Under the pieces are notes generated by a model. It did not search any database, was not told where the DNA came from, and worked only from the letters and a program-made list of their open reading frames with translations. Below, one piece after another: positions 51,943 to 61,161 of a stretch of DNA of 64,000 bases; position 1 is the stretch's first letter, and each line of letters starts with the position of its first letter. The stretch is from Rhizobium sp. (GTDB lineage Bacteria > Pseudomonadota > Alphaproteobacteria > Rhizobiales > Rhizobiaceae). The translations under genes were made by a program, and so were the position numbers. The stretch is taken from positions 16,184 to 80,183 of the forward strand of contig JAQGJP010000012.1 of NCBI GenBank assembly GCA_028290545.1, given 5' to 3'.

Positions 51943-52728
51943 ATGAATTTGGGCAAGACATTTGTGATCACCGGCGTATCGTCCGGCATCGGCGCGCGCA
52001 CGGCGGAACTGGCGATCGCGCAGGGCGCCGACGTCATCGGCATCGACATGAAGGAACCGGCGAGCGCCGGCAACAACTTCATCAAGGGCGACCTTTCCAG
52101 CCCTGCCGGTATCGACGCCGTCGTCAAGCAGCTCCCGCAGCGTTTCGACGCTTTGCTGAATGTGGCCGGCGTCTCCGGCAAGATCGGAGCGGAGGCGACG
52201 CTGGCGATCAATTTCTATGGCCTGCGTGCCTTTACCGAAGCGCTCGCACCGCGCATCCGCGAGGGCGGATCCGTCGTCAATGTCGCCTCGATCGCCGGTT
52301 ACGGCTGGCGCGCCAATCTCGATCGTGCCAAGGCGATGGTCGGTGTCCAGGGCTTTCCTGACATCAAGGCCGTCATGGAGAAGAACGGCGTCGGCAACGA
52401 GATCGGCTACCCGCTGTCCAAGGAATTGCTGCTGCTGTGGACCCAGAAGGCCGCCCATGAGGTGCTGTTCAAGGGCCGCGGCATCCGTGTCAATGCCGTC
52501 AGCCCCGGCCCGGTCGAAACCCAGATCCTCAAGGAGTTCCGCTCGGTGCTCGGCGACGAGCGGGTGGATTCCGATATTTCACGGGTCGGCCGTGCCGCTA
52601 CTGCATCCGATATCGCCCCGGTCATCCTCTTTCTCGCCTCTGACGCCGCCCGCTGGATCAATGGCGCCAATATCGCCAATGACGGCGGGCTTGAGGCCTC
52701 GATCAATGCCGACGTCCTCGGTTTCTAA
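51943..52728 (+). CDS. short-chain dehydrogenase (coniferyl-alcohol-dehydrogenase-like)
   Basis: A 261-residue SDR with the NAD loop TGVSSGIG near residue 10, NVAG, and the catalytic YPLSKEL (YxxxK). It resembles SDRs annotated as coniferyl-alcohol dehydrogenase. It could oxidise an alcohol to the aldehyde handled by the two flanking dehydrogenases. AAGGAGAATG just before the ATG is the binding site. Substrate is inference. Confidence 0.85.
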   Translation: MNLGKTFVITGVSSGIGARTAELAIAQGADVIGIDMKEPASAGNNFIKGDLSSPAGIDAVVKQLPQRFDALLNVAGVSGKIGAEATLAINFYGLRAFTEALAPRIREGGSVVNVASIAGYGWRANLDRAKAMVGVQGFPDIKAVMEKNGVGNEIGYPLSKELLLLWTQKAAHEVLFKGRGIRVNAVSPGPVETQILKEFRSVLGDERVDSDISRVGRAATASDIAPVILFLASDAARWINGANIANDGGLEASINADVLGF

Positions 52729-52744
52729 TAATAAGGAAAACACC

Positions 52745-54193
52745 ATGCTCGAAATTCAGCAGATCATCGGCGGCAAGTTCGTGTCGGCCGTCTCCGGCAA
52801 GACCTATGACCGGATTGACCCGTTCACCGGCAAGGTCGCGACCCGCGCACCGGCCTCCGGCATCGAAGATGTCAAAAATGCCGCTGCTGCCGCACACGAA
52901 GTGTTCCCGGTCTGGTCAAAGACCGGCCCCGGCGAGCGCCGCGCACTGCTCTTCAAGGCCGCCGATGTGCTCGCCTCGAAGGTCGACGAATTTGCGAAAA
53001 TCATGATCGAGGAAACCGGCGGCACCGCGCCCTGGGCCGGCTTCAACACCATGCTCGCTGCCGGCATGCTGCGCGAGGCCGGTGGCATGACAACCCAGAT
53101 CCAAGGCGAGATCATTCCTTCCGACAAGCCCGGCACGCTGTCGATGGCCGTTCGTCAGGCCGCCGGCGTCTGCCTCGGCATCGCGCCCTGGAATGCGCCG
53201 ATCATCCTCGGCACGCGCGCTATCGCCATGGCGCTCGCCTGCGGCAATACCGTCATCCTCAAGGCCTCCGAATCCTGCCCCGGCCTGCATATGCTGATCG
53301 GCCAGTCCCTGGTCGAGGCCGGCTTTCCCGATGGCGTCATCAACGTCATTTCCAATGCGCCCGAGGATGCCGCAGCGATCGTCGAGGCGCTGATTGCAGC
53401 GCCGGAGGTCAAGCGCGTCAATTTTACCGGCTCGACCAGGGTCGGCCGCCGCATCGGCGAATTGTGCGGCAGGAACCTCAAGCCGGCTCTCTTGGAGCTC
53501 GGCGGCAAGGCGCCAATGATCGTGCTTGAAGACGCCGATATCGATGCCGCCGTCAATGGCGCCATCTTCGGCGCCTTCGCCAATATGGGCCAGATCTGCA
53601 TGTCGACCGAACGCGTTATCGTGCATGAGAAGATCGCCGACGAGTTCGTCGCGAAATTTGCCGCCCGCGCCTCCAAACTACCGGCCGGCGATCCGCGCGG
53701 CCATGTCGTGCTCGGCTCGCTGGTGACGCCGGAAGCGGCGCTGAAAATGGAGGACTTCATCAACGACGGCGTCGGCAAGGGCGCCAAGCTGGTCGCCGGC
53801 GGCAAGCGTACAGGCTCGGTGGTCGAGGCGACGCTGCTCGACCATGTCAAGCCCGGCATGCGCGCCTACGACGAAGAATCCTTCGGCCCGGTCAAGCCGA
53901 TCATTCGCGTGCGTGACGAGGAAGAAGCGATCCGGATCGCGAACGACACCGAATACGGCCTCTCGGCCTCGGTCTACAGCCGCGATGTGCAACGGGCGAT
54001 GGCGGTGGCGGCACGGATCGAATCCGGCATTTGCCACATCAACGGCCCCACGGTCGGTGACGAGGCGCAGATGCCGTTCGGCGGCGTCAAGGGCTCCGGC
54101 TACGGCCGCTTCGGCGGCAAGGCGGCGATCAACGAATTCACCGATCTGCGCTGGATCACCATCGAGGACCCGCATCAGCATTACCCGTTCTGA
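52745..54193 (+). CDS. aldehyde dehydrogenase, paralogue of the one at 45694
   Basis: A 482-residue aldehyde dehydrogenase (LELGGKAPMIVLEDADIDAA and MGQICMSTER with the active-site Cys). It is very similar along its length to the first enzyme of the operon, including ICHINGPTVGDEAQMPFGGV against ICHINSATVADEPQMPFGGV. Last gene of the operon. The start is the ATG at 52745; the open frame extends upstream into the SDR gene. Confidence 0.88.
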   Translation: MLEIQQIIGGKFVSAVSGKTYDRIDPFTGKVATRAPASGIEDVKNAAAAAHEVFPVWSKTGPGERRALLFKAADVLASKVDEFAKIMIEETGGTAPWAGFNTMLAAGMLREAGGMTTQIQGEIIPSDKPGTLSMAVRQAAGVCLGIAPWNAPIILGTRAIAMALACGNTVILKASESCPGLHMLIGQSLVEAGFPDGVINVISNAPEDAAAIVEALIAAPEVKRVNFTGSTRVGRRIGELCGRNLKPALLELGGKAPMIVLEDADIDAAVNGAIFGAFANMGQICMSTERVIVHEKIADEFVAKFAARASKLPAGDPRGHVVLGSLVTPEAALKMEDFINDGVGKGAKLVAGGKRTGSVVEATLLDHVKPGMRAYDEESFGPVKPIIRVRDEEEAIRIANDTEYGLSASVYSRDVQRAMAVAARIESGICHINGPTVGDEAQMPFGGVKGSGYGRFGGKAAINEFTDLRWITIEDPHQHYPF

Positions 54194-54226
54194 TCGGCAA
54201 TTTGACTTTTAACCAGGACTGAGTTA

Positions 54227-54262
54227 TGCGAGCGCCAGGGTCAGGGACCCCTGCCGCTCGCA
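54227..54262. terminator. hairpin downstream of the aldehyde dehydrogenase operon
   Basis: TGCGAGCG-C-CAGGG (54227-54240) pairs with CCCTG-C-CGCTCGCA (54249-54262), 34 bases after the last stop. A further weak AAGAC-CTT-GTCTT hairpin with a T-run lies at 54293-54309, so the two together could end transcription. Confidence 0.6.
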
Positions 54263-54386
54263 GTCTCCGGACATGGTGAAGTTCCCCGAAACAAGACCTT
54301 GTCTTTTTTCCTTTGAAGGCATTCCGGCCTTTGGCAATGCGGGCACCCAAGTAAATGCCGCGCGAATGCCAGGAAAGAGGACAGAT

Positions 54387-54830
54387 ATGGGTGAGAAATC
54401 CCCACTCCCCTCGCTGGAAGACCTGAAGGATCAGGCCAAACGCCTGCGCGATGCGCTGGCCCGGCAGGGAACGCAAATCAACCACTCCAAATCGCTGGAG
54501 CTGATCGCCAGCCAATTCGGCTTTCGCGACTGGAATACCTTGCATGCGAAGATCGGAAACATGCCACCGCCCAAGCGCGTGCTGGCGATTGGCGAGAGAG
54601 TGTCCGGCCTTTATCTCGGCCAGAAATTCACCGGCAAGATCATCGCCATCAAGACGCTCACCAGCGCCTACGGCATGTTAAAGGTGACTTTCGACTTTGA
54701 CGAAGCCGTGGATGTCATCACCTTCGAAAGCTGGTCGGCTTTCCGGAAGCGTGTCACCTGCACGCTCGGCGAGGACGGCAGGACGGTCGAGAAAACCTCG
54801 AACGGCGTGCCGCATATGCAACTGGCATGA
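54387..54830 (+). CDS. glyoxalase-superfamily-type protein (Glyoxalase_8 N-terminal region)
   Basis: A 147-residue protein whose first half, LEDLKDQAKRLRDALARQG then INHSKSLELIASQFGFRDWN, matches the N-terminal part of a glyoxalase-superfamily group (Glyoxalase_8). The second half (AIGERVSGLYLGQKFTGKIIAIK) resembles a small barrel. Role unknown. ATG 54387 follows AGAGGACAGAT. Ends three bases from the convergent regulator gene. Confidence 0.7.
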   Translation: MGEKSPLPSLEDLKDQAKRLRDALARQGTQINHSKSLELIASQFGFRDWNTLHAKIGNMPPPKRVLAIGERVSGLYLGQKFTGKIIAIKTLTSAYGMLKVTFDFDEAVDVITFESWSAFRKRVTCTLGEDGRTVEKTSNGVPHMQLA

Positions 54831-54833
54831 GGC

Positions 54834-55673
54834 TCAGAACGTCGGCGGGGTGTTGATCCAGATCAGCACCGTCTCGCCGGCGGAACTGTTGCGCCACGAA
54901 TGCGGCCGGCGGCTTTCGAAATAGAAGGAATCGCCGACGCCGAGTTCGAAGAACTGGTCGCCGTCGAGCACGATTTCGATGCTGCCGGCGAGCACATGCA
55001 TGAACTCCTCGCCCTCGTGCTGATAGGCGCCCTCGCTGGATGCTCCGGGCGCGAGCTGGAAGCGATGACATTCCATCTGGTTCTTGCCTTCGGAGAGAAT
55101 CTGAACAGTGACGCCCGAAGACGAGGGCGGCCAATTGGACCATTGTCCGTTGCGGATCAGCGACTCACCGGTATTCCGATCCTCCTGCCCGCTCAGCACG
55201 GCCAGCGTGCTGCCGAAAAAGGCGACGAGTTCGTGCAGCGCCTTGAACGACAGCCCCTGCGAGGTCCGCTCGAAGGTTGAAAGCATCGAGACAGGAATGC
55301 CGGTTTCGGTGGCAACCGTTCCCAGCGTCTTGCCGGCTTCACGTCTGAGATGCCTGATCTTGCGGCCGATATCGGATTGCTGCGGTACATTTGCCGGCGG
55401 CGATTGCACCGACGTTTTCTGCACGGCCTCGTCCTCGAGGCTCTCGCGGATCGCCGCCGGATTGAGACCTTTGCCATTTCTTAGCCAGCTGATTTTCTTC
55501 AGCCGTTCGACCTGCTCGGCCTCATAAAGCCGTTGGCCGGAACCAGTACGCGCCGGGTCGATAAGACCCTGGCTTTCCCACAACCTGAGCGTCGACGCGG
55601 AAACGCCTGCCATGCGCGCGGCTTCGGCAATCTTGTAGCGAACTTTGTCTTCCATGATCGACGCCGGCTTCAA
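54834..55673 (-). CDS. MerR-XRE-cupin triple-domain transcriptional regulator
   Basis: A 279-residue regulator with three parts: a MerR-type helix-turn-helix (about 10-80, YKIAEAARMAGVSASTLRLW), an XRE/Cro-type helix-turn-helix (about 100-165, IRHLRREAGKTLGTVATETG) and a C-terminal cupin (about 185-275, YQHEGEEFMHVLAGSIEIVL). The TTG at 55673 is taken as start because GGAGG lies four bases upstream; an ATG at 55655 has no site. Divergent from gabT, so it probably controls GABA use. The cupin likely binds an effector or metal. Confidence 0.85.
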   Translation of the reverse strand: MKPASIMEDKVRYKIAEAARMAGVSASTLRLWESQGLIDPARTGSGQRLYEAEQVERLKKISWLRNGKGLNPAAIRESLEDEAVQKTSVQSPPANVPQQSDIGRKIRHLRREAGKTLGTVATETGIPVSMLSTFERTSQGLSFKALHELVAFFGSTLAVLSGQEDRNTGESLIRNGQWSNWPPSSSGVTVQILSEGKNQMECHRFQLAPGASSEGAYQHEGEEFMHVLAGSIEIVLDGDQFFELGVGDSFYFESRRPHSWRNSSAGETVLIWINTPPTF

Positions 55674-55798
55674 AATTCCTCCGGTTCATATTGCAACTCT
55701 ACAGAAAAAATGCAAAGAATATTTTGAAGCCGCTGGGGGAGCGATTTTCCCCGCAACGGCACATCCATCCGTCAAACACTTACTCTCAGGGGATTTCC

Positions 55799-57079
55799 AT
55801 GTTGAATTCAGACATTGCCATCCGCAGATCCGATGCGATCTCGCGTGGCGTCGGCGTCACCACCCAGGTCTATGCCGACAAGGCGCTGAATGCCGAGCTC
55901 TGGGACGTCGAGGGCCGCCGCTATATTGATTTCGCCGCAGGCATCGCCGTGGTCAACACCGGCCACCGCCATCCCAAGGTGATCGCCGCCGTCAAGGATC
56001 AGCTCGATCATTTCACCCACACCTGCCATCAGGTCGTGCCTTACGAAAACTATGTCCGTCTGGCCGAGCGCCTGAACGATGCCGTGCCCGGCAATTTCAA
56101 GAAGAAGACGATCTTTGTGACGACAGGCGCCGAAGCTGTCGAGAACGCCATCAAGATCGCGCGCGCCGCCACCAACCGTTCGGCGATCATCGCCTTTTCC
56201 GGCGCCTTCCACGGCCGCACCTTCATGGGCATGACGCTGACGGGCAAAGTCGTTCCCTATAAGGTCGGTTTTGGCGCGATGATGCCCGATGTCTTCCACG
56301 TGCCCTTCCCGGTCGAACTGCACGGCACCACCGTCGAGGATTCGTTCTCGGTGCTGGACAAGCTGTTCAAGGCCGATGTCGATCCCGCCCGCGTCGCAGC
56401 CTTCATCGTCGAACCGGTACAGGGCGAAGGCGGATTCTATGAAGTGCCGCGCGCCTTCATGACCAGGCTTCGCGAACTTGCCGACAAGCACGGTATCCTG
56501 CTGATCGCCGACGAAGTGCAGACCGGCTTTGCCCGCACCGGCAAACTGTTCGCCATGGAACATTACGGCGTGGTCGCCGACATCACCACCATGGCCAAGG
56601 GCCTTGGCGGCGGCTTCCCGATCGCGGCGGTTACCGGCCGCGCCGAACTCATGGACGCACCGGGACCGGGCGGCCTCGGCGGCACCTATGGCGGCAACCC
56701 GATCGGCATCGCGGCCGGCAACGCCGTTCTCGACGTGATCGAGGAAGAGAACCTCAACGAACGGGCGCAATCGCTCGGCAACCGCCTGAAACAGCGGCTG
56801 CAGTCGTTGATCGGTTCGGTGCCGCAGATCGCTGATATTCGCGGCCCCGGCTTCATGAACGCGGTGGAATTCAACATTCCCGGCACCAAGACGCCGAATG
56901 CCGATTTTGCCAACAAGGTGCGCGAGAAGGCACTTGCCAAGGGCCTGATCCTGTTAACCTGCGGCGTCTACGGCAATGTCATCCGCTTCCTGGCGCCAAT
57001 CACCATCGAGGACAATGTCTTTTCCGAAGCGATGGATATTCTCGAAGAAACACTGCGCGAATGCGCCGCGGAGGCTTGA
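55799..57079 (+). CDS. gabT: 4-aminobutyrate aminotransferase
   Basis: A 426-residue class III PLP aminotransferase: VTTGAEAVENAIKIARAAT, SGAFHGRTFMGMTLTGK, LLIADEVQTGFARTGKLFAM and the PLP-lysine region TTMAKGLGGGFPIAA. With gabD next to it (3 bases) it forms the GABA shunt, giving succinate semialdehyde. Start 55799 follows CAGGGGATTTCC. Confidence 0.93.
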   Translation: MLNSDIAIRRSDAISRGVGVTTQVYADKALNAELWDVEGRRYIDFAAGIAVVNTGHRHPKVIAAVKDQLDHFTHTCHQVVPYENYVRLAERLNDAVPGNFKKKTIFVTTGAEAVENAIKIARAATNRSAIIAFSGAFHGRTFMGMTLTGKVVPYKVGFGAMMPDVFHVPFPVELHGTTVEDSFSVLDKLFKADVDPARVAAFIVEPVQGEGGFYEVPRAFMTRLRELADKHGILLIADEVQTGFARTGKLFAMEHYGVVADITTMAKGLGGGFPIAAVTGRAELMDAPGPGGLGGTYGGNPIGIAAGNAVLDVIEEENLNERAQSLGNRLKQRLQSLIGSVPQIADIRGPGFMNAVEFNIPGTKTPNADFANKVREKALAKGLILLTCGVYGNVIRFLAPITIEDNVFSEAMDILEETLRECAAEA

Positions 57080-57082
57080 TCG

Positions 57083-58558
57083 ATGATTTCGGACAAACTT
57101 CTTTCCAAGCTCAAGGATCCGTCGCTTGTCACCGACAAGGCTCTGATCGCTGGTGAATGGCTGGCTGCAAGCGACAGCGGCAAGACCTTCAACGTCACCA
57201 ATCCTTCGAACGGCGACGTTATCGCCACGCTGCCGGACATGAATCGTGCCGAGACGTCGCGTGCCATCGAGGCGGCTTACAAGGCGCAGAAACTCTGGGC
57301 CAGGAAGACCGGCAAGGAGCGCGCCGCCGTGCTGCGAAAGCTCTTTGACCTGATGGTCGCCAATGCCGATGACCTGGCCGCGATCCTGACCATGGAAATG
57401 GGCAAGCCGCTGGCCGAGGCCAGGGGCGAAATCCTCTATGGCGCGGCCTATGTCGAATGGTTCGGCGAAGAAGCCAAACGCGTCTATGGCGACACCATCC
57501 CTGGCCACCAGCCGGACAAGCGCATCATCGTCATCAAGCAGCCCGTCGGTGTGGTCGCGGCGATCACGCCTTGGAATTTCCCCAACGCAATGCTTGCCCG
57601 CAAGATGGCGCCGGCGATTGCTGCAGGCTGCGCTATGATTTCCAAGCCGGCGGCTGAAACTCCGCTCTCGGCACTATCCCTGGCATTGCTTGCCGAACGC
57701 GCCGGCGTACCGGCCGGCATATTCAGCGTCGTGCTTTCGAAAGATTCGCCGTCCATCGGCAAGGAATTTACCGAGAACGACAAAGTCCGCAAGCTGACCT
57801 TCACGGGCTCCACCGAAGTCGGCCGCATCCTGATGCGCCAAGGCGCCGACCAGATCATGAAGCTCGGCCTTGAGCTCGGCGGCAATGCGCCGTTCATCGT
57901 CTTCGATGATGCCGATATCGACGCGGCCGTCGAAGGCGCGATGGTCTCGAAATACCGCAACAACGGCCAGACCTGCGTCTGCGCCAACCGCCTCTACGTG
58001 CAGGCCGGCGTTTATGACGCCTTCGCCAAAAAGCTCGCCGAAAAGGTCGGCGCGATGAAGGTCGGCGACGGCTTCGAGGCTGGCGTCAATGCCGGCCCGC
58101 TGATCGACAAGAAGGCGCTGAAGAAGGTTCAGGACCACATCAGCGATGCCGTGTCCAAGGGTGCGACAGTGGCACTTGGGGGAAACGTCTCGAACATGGG
58201 CGGCCTGTTCTTCCAGCCGACCATCCTCACTGGCGTCACCACCGAAATGAAGGTCGCACGTGAGGAAACCTTCGGCCCCGTGGCGCCGCTGTTCAAATTC
58301 GACACCGAGGAGCAGGTGATCGAGATGGCCAATGATACCGAGTTCGGCCTCGCCTCCTATTTCTATTCACGCGATGTCTCGAAAATCTTTCGGGTCGCCG
58401 AGGAGCTGGAATATGGCATGGTCGGCATCAATACCGGCCTGATTTCGACCGAAGTTGCACCTTTCGGCGGCATCAAGCAGTCGGGCCAGGGCCGCGAAGG
58501 ATCGAAATACGGCCTCGATGACTATACCGAGATCAAGTACCTCTGCCTGAGCATCTAG
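57083..58558 (+). CDS. gabD: succinate-semialdehyde dehydrogenase
   Basis: A 491-residue aldehyde dehydrogenase with [37 protein letters not shown] and the active-site Cys in [11 protein letters not shown]. The whole-length pattern is the NADP-dependent GabD type. It oxidises the product of GabT to succinate. A hairpin terminator follows 23 bases after the stop. Confidence 0.95.
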   Translation: MISDKLLSKLKDPSLVTDKALIAGEWLAASDSGKTFNVTNPSNGDVIATLPDMNRAETSRAIEAAYKAQKLWARKTGKERAAVLRKLFDLMVANADDLAAILTMEMGKPLAEARGEILYGAAYVEWFGEEAKRVYGDTIPGHQPDKRIIVIKQPVGVVAAITPWNFPNAMLARKMAPAIAAGCAMISKPAAETPLSALSLALLAERAGVPAGIFSVVLSKDSPSIGKEFTENDKVRKLTFTGSTEVGRILMRQGADQIMKLGLELGGNAPFIVFDDADIDAAVEGAMVSKYRNNGQTCVCANRLYVQAGVYDAFAKKLAEKVGAMKVGDGFEAGVNAGPLIDKKALKKVQDHISDAVSKGATVALGGNVSNMGGLFFQPTILTGVTTEMKVAREETFGPVAPLFKFDTEEQVIEMANDTEFGLASYFYSRDVSKIFRVAEELEYGMVGINTGLISTEVAPFGGIKQSGQGREGSKYGLDDYTEIKYLCLSI

Positions 58559-58581
58559 CCGGCTGCTGTTGAATGACGAAG

Positions 58582-58614
58582 GGCCACGGGATCCGTTCCG
58601 TGGCCTCTCTTTTT
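58582..58614 (+). terminator. terminator of the gabTD operon
   Basis: GGCCACGG (58582-58589) pairs with CCGTGGCC (58598-58605) around an eight-base loop, followed by TCTCTTTTT. A clear intrinsic terminator. Confidence 0.85.
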
Positions 58615-58635
58615 GAGGGATGGCGCAGTGCTCGT

Positions 58636-58663
58636 GTCATCCTCGGCCTGAGCCGAGGATCCA
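58636..58663. repeat. single copy of the CCTCGG...CCGAGG palindromic repeat
   Basis: GTCATCCTCGG and CCGAGGATCCA flank CCTGAG-type centre bases; the element matches one arm of the inverted repeat at 1593-1673 with small changes. It sits just before a truncated gene fragment. Confidence 0.75.
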
Positions 58664-58679
58664 TCTCAACGGGCGACCT

Positions 58680-58820
58680 ACACTCTCGTATCCGACCATC
58701 GAGCATTTCCTGCCGCTGCACTATCCGCTTGCGGTCATGGCCGATGACGAGAATGTCGGCTTCTTCAACGAGTCGTTCGATCTTGGCTCGATCTCGATGC
58801 CGTCGTTCTTGCTGTCTTGA
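58680..58820 (+). pseudogene. 3' remnant of a LigB/DODA-type extradiol dioxygenase gene
   Basis: About 45 codons ending in TGA at 58818-58820. The residues YPTIEHFLPLHYPLAVMADD, then FFNESFDLGSISMPSFLLS, match the C-terminus of 4,5-DOPA-extradiol-dioxygenase-type proteins (normally about 260 residues). No start or upstream part is present; the fragment begins next to the palindromic repeat. I read it as the tail of a deleted gene. Confidence 0.6.
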
Positions 58821-58825
58821 CTTTT

Positions 58826-58841
58826 GTAGCCAATCGGCTAC
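58826..58841. promoter_or_regulatory. palindromic operator of the toxin-antitoxin module
   Basis: GTAGCC-AATC-GGCTAC is a perfect palindrome eight bases upstream of the toxin start, the place where HigA-type antitoxins usually bind to repress their own operon. Confidence 0.65.
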
Positions 58842-58849
58842 TTTTGGTC

Positions 58850-59173
58850 ATGCTCCAGTTCGACATGACCGAGGAATTCGAACATTGGCTTAAGGATCTG
58901 CGCGATCAACGCGCTACAATTCGCATTCTATCGAGGCTTGATTCTGCTGCGTACGGGAATTTTGGCGATTCCCAACCAGTCGGCGCGGGGGTTTCTGAAA
59001 TGCGGATCCATTACGGTCCAGGATACCGACTCTACTATACCCGCGTCGGCGCCATCGTTTATCTTTTGCTCTCGGGCGGAGACAAGTCGACACAGAAGCG
59101 GGACATCGAGCACGCCATCGAATTGGCGCGCAGTCTGAAAAGGAGGCCACATGATCAAGACGAGCCCATTTGA
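58850..59173 (+). CDS. HigB/RelE-type toxin
   Basis: A 107-residue toxin of the Gp49/HigB-like family (TEEFEHWLKDLRDQRATIRI, YGNFGDSQPVGAGVSEMRIH, LLLSGGDKSTQKRDIEHA). The start at 58850 matches the normal family N-terminus; a TTG at 58817 would run through the operator. The antitoxin gene overlaps its end by 23 bases. Confidence 0.85.
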   Translation: MLQFDMTEEFEHWLKDLRDQRATIRILSRLDSAAYGNFGDSQPVGAGVSEMRIHYGPGYRLYYTRVGAIVYLLLSGGDKSTQKRDIEHAIELARSLKRRPHDQDEPI

Positions 59174-59441
59174 TGCGTCGGAATTTCTCGATGGCGATGA
59201 AATGATGGCCGAATATCTGACTCTTGCGCTGGAGGATGAAAATCCGGAAGTCTTCATTACAGCACTCGGCAACGTCGCCAAGGCGCGAGGAATGGCGCAG
59301 ATTGCCAAGGACAGCGGCCTCAGCCGGGAGAGCCTTTACAAGGCTCTCCGGTCAGGTTCGAAATTGCGCTACGAAACCGTTCAGAAAATTCTGAAGGCAT
59401 TGAACGTTAAGCTATCGGCGGAGTCGGCCGACGCCGCCTGA
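59151..59441 (+). CDS. HigA-type antitoxin
   Basis: A 96-residue addiction-module antidote with an N-terminal part FDASEFLDGDEMMAEYLTLA and a C-terminal helix-turn-helix (AQIAKDSGLSRESLYKALRS). It should neutralise the overlapping toxin and bind the palindrome at 58826. Convergent with the ALDH7 gene. Confidence 0.88.
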   Translation: MIKTSPFDASEFLDGDEMMAEYLTLALEDENPEVFITALGNVAKARGMAQIAKDSGLSRESLYKALRSGSKLRYETVQKILKALNVKLSAESADAA

Positions 59442-59448
59442 AGGCGCT

Positions 59449-60990
59449 TCACTCCACGTCGAACTTGACGCCCTGCGCCAGTGGCAGCGTTCGACCATAG
59501 TTGATGGTGTTGGTGGCGCGGCGCATATAGCCTTTCCACGCATCCGAGCCGGATTCGCGGCCGCCTCCCGTTTCCTTTTCGCCCCCGAATGCGCCGCCGA
59601 TTTCAGCCCCCGACGGGCCGATATTGACATTGGCAATGCCGCAATCCGACCCCAGCACCGAGATGAAGGTTTCGGCCTCGCGCATGTCATTGGTGAAGAT
59701 CGATGACGACAGGCCCTGTGGCACGTCGTTGTGGAGCGCCAGCACGTCGGCAAAATCACTATAGCGGGTGACGTAGAGGATCGGCGCGAAGGTTTCGTCC
59801 AGCATCGGACCGCTCTGCCTGGGCATTTCCACCAGCGCCGGGCGGACATAAGTGCTGTCGCCGGCCGATTGGAGATCGACCTTCTCGCCACCATGCACCG
59901 TGCCGCCCTCGGCCTTCGATGCCTCCAACGCCGATTGCATGCGCGTATAGGCGCCCTTGTCGATCAGTGGGCCGACCAGCGTACCGGTTTCCAATGGATT
60001 GCCGACCTTCACCGAACCGTAAGCCTTGATCAGGCGCGGTACGAGCGCATCATAGACGCTGTCATGCACGAACAGGCGCCGCAGCGAAGTGCAGCGCTGG
60101 CCCGCCGTGCCCATGGCCGAGAATGCCACACCGCGCAACGTCAGGTCGAGATCGGCCGACGGACCGACGATTGCGGCATTGTTGCCGCCAAGTTCGAGGA
60201 TCGACCGGCCGAAACGGGCGGCAACGCGCGGGCCGACCGCGCGGCCCATGGCGGTCGAGCCGGTGGCGGACACGAGTGCAACGGCCGGATTGTCGACCAG
60301 CGCTTCGCCGAGGCCGCGTTCGCCGATCAACAGTTGCGAGAGGTTTGCGGGCGCCGTTCCGCCAGCCTCGACATATCGCGCAAGGGCTCTTTCAAAGAGG
60401 GCCTGGGTGGCGAGCGCAGTCAGCGATGACTTTTCCGACGGCTTCCAGATGATCGAATTGCCGGCGACCAGCGCCAGGGCCGCGTTCCACGACCAGACGG
60501 CGACCGGGAAATTGAAAGCCGAGATAATCAGCGTCACGCCCAGCGGATGCCAGGTCTCCATCATCCGGTGATCGGTGCGTTCGGTGGCGATCGTCAGGCC
60601 GGTGAGCTGGCGCGACAGGCCAACGGCGAAATCGCAGATGTCGATCATTTCCTGGACTTCGCCGAGGCCTTCCGAAACGATCTTACCGACTTCGATCGAC
60701 ACCAGGCGTCCAAGCGCATCCTTATGTGCGCGAAGCTCCTCACCGAGCAAGCGGATCAGTTCGCCGCGCTTGGGAGCAGGCACCGCGCGCCAGGCCAGAA
60801 ACGCCTCCTGCGATTTCCTGACCGCATCCGCAGCAGCCTTATCGTCCTGTACGGGCAACTGGCCGAGCACTTCACCCGATATCGCCGAACGCGCTGCAAG
60901 CGTACCGCCGCTGACGGCATTTTCCGGCACGCCAAGCGATTTCAGGATATCGAGTGTTTCGGATTTGAGGCTGTCGATCGTGCTGCTCAT
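59449..60990 (-). CDS. amaB: ALDH7-type dehydrogenase (piperidine-6-carboxylate / aminoadipate semialdehyde)
   Basis: A 513-residue aldehyde dehydrogenase of the ALDH7 (antiquitin) group: ISAFNFPVAVWSWNAALALV, ELGGNNAAIVGPSADLDL and the active-site Cys in AGQRCTSLRR. The group oxidises L-piperidine-6-carboxylate to aminoadipate in lysine catabolism. No other lysine genes are adjacent. The symbol is by homology. Confidence 0.85.
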   Translation of the reverse strand: MSSTIDSLKSETLDILKSLGVPENAVSGGTLAARSAISGEVLGQLPVQDDKAAADAVRKSQEAFLAWRAVPAPKRGELIRLLGEELRAHKDALGRLVSIEVGKIVSEGLGEVQEMIDICDFAVGLSRQLTGLTIATERTDHRMMETWHPLGVTLIISAFNFPVAVWSWNAALALVAGNSIIWKPSEKSSLTALATQALFERALARYVEAGGTAPANLSQLLIGERGLGEALVDNPAVALVSATGSTAMGRAVGPRVAARFGRSILELGGNNAAIVGPSADLDLTLRGVAFSAMGTAGQRCTSLRRLFVHDSVYDALVPRLIKAYGSVKVGNPLETGTLVGPLIDKGAYTRMQSALEASKAEGGTVHGGEKVDLQSAGDSTYVRPALVEMPRQSGPMLDETFAPILYVTRYSDFADVLALHNDVPQGLSSSIFTNDMREAETFISVLGSDCGIANVNIGPSGAEIGGAFGGEKETGGGRESGSDAWKGYMRRATNTINYGRTLPLAQGVKFDVE

Positions 60991-61161
60991 GTTTGTTTCC
61001 CCTGATGTTCAAAAATTGGCGAATTTTGCAGCGTTTTGGCCGAGGGAGCTCCAAATCGCAAGCAAATTCGGCATTGTGCCCATGGGAACAGCCAAAAGCG
61101 TGGGAAAATCATAAACAAGCGTCAAGTAAGCAACCAACGAACAAACCTCTCCGGGGAAATC

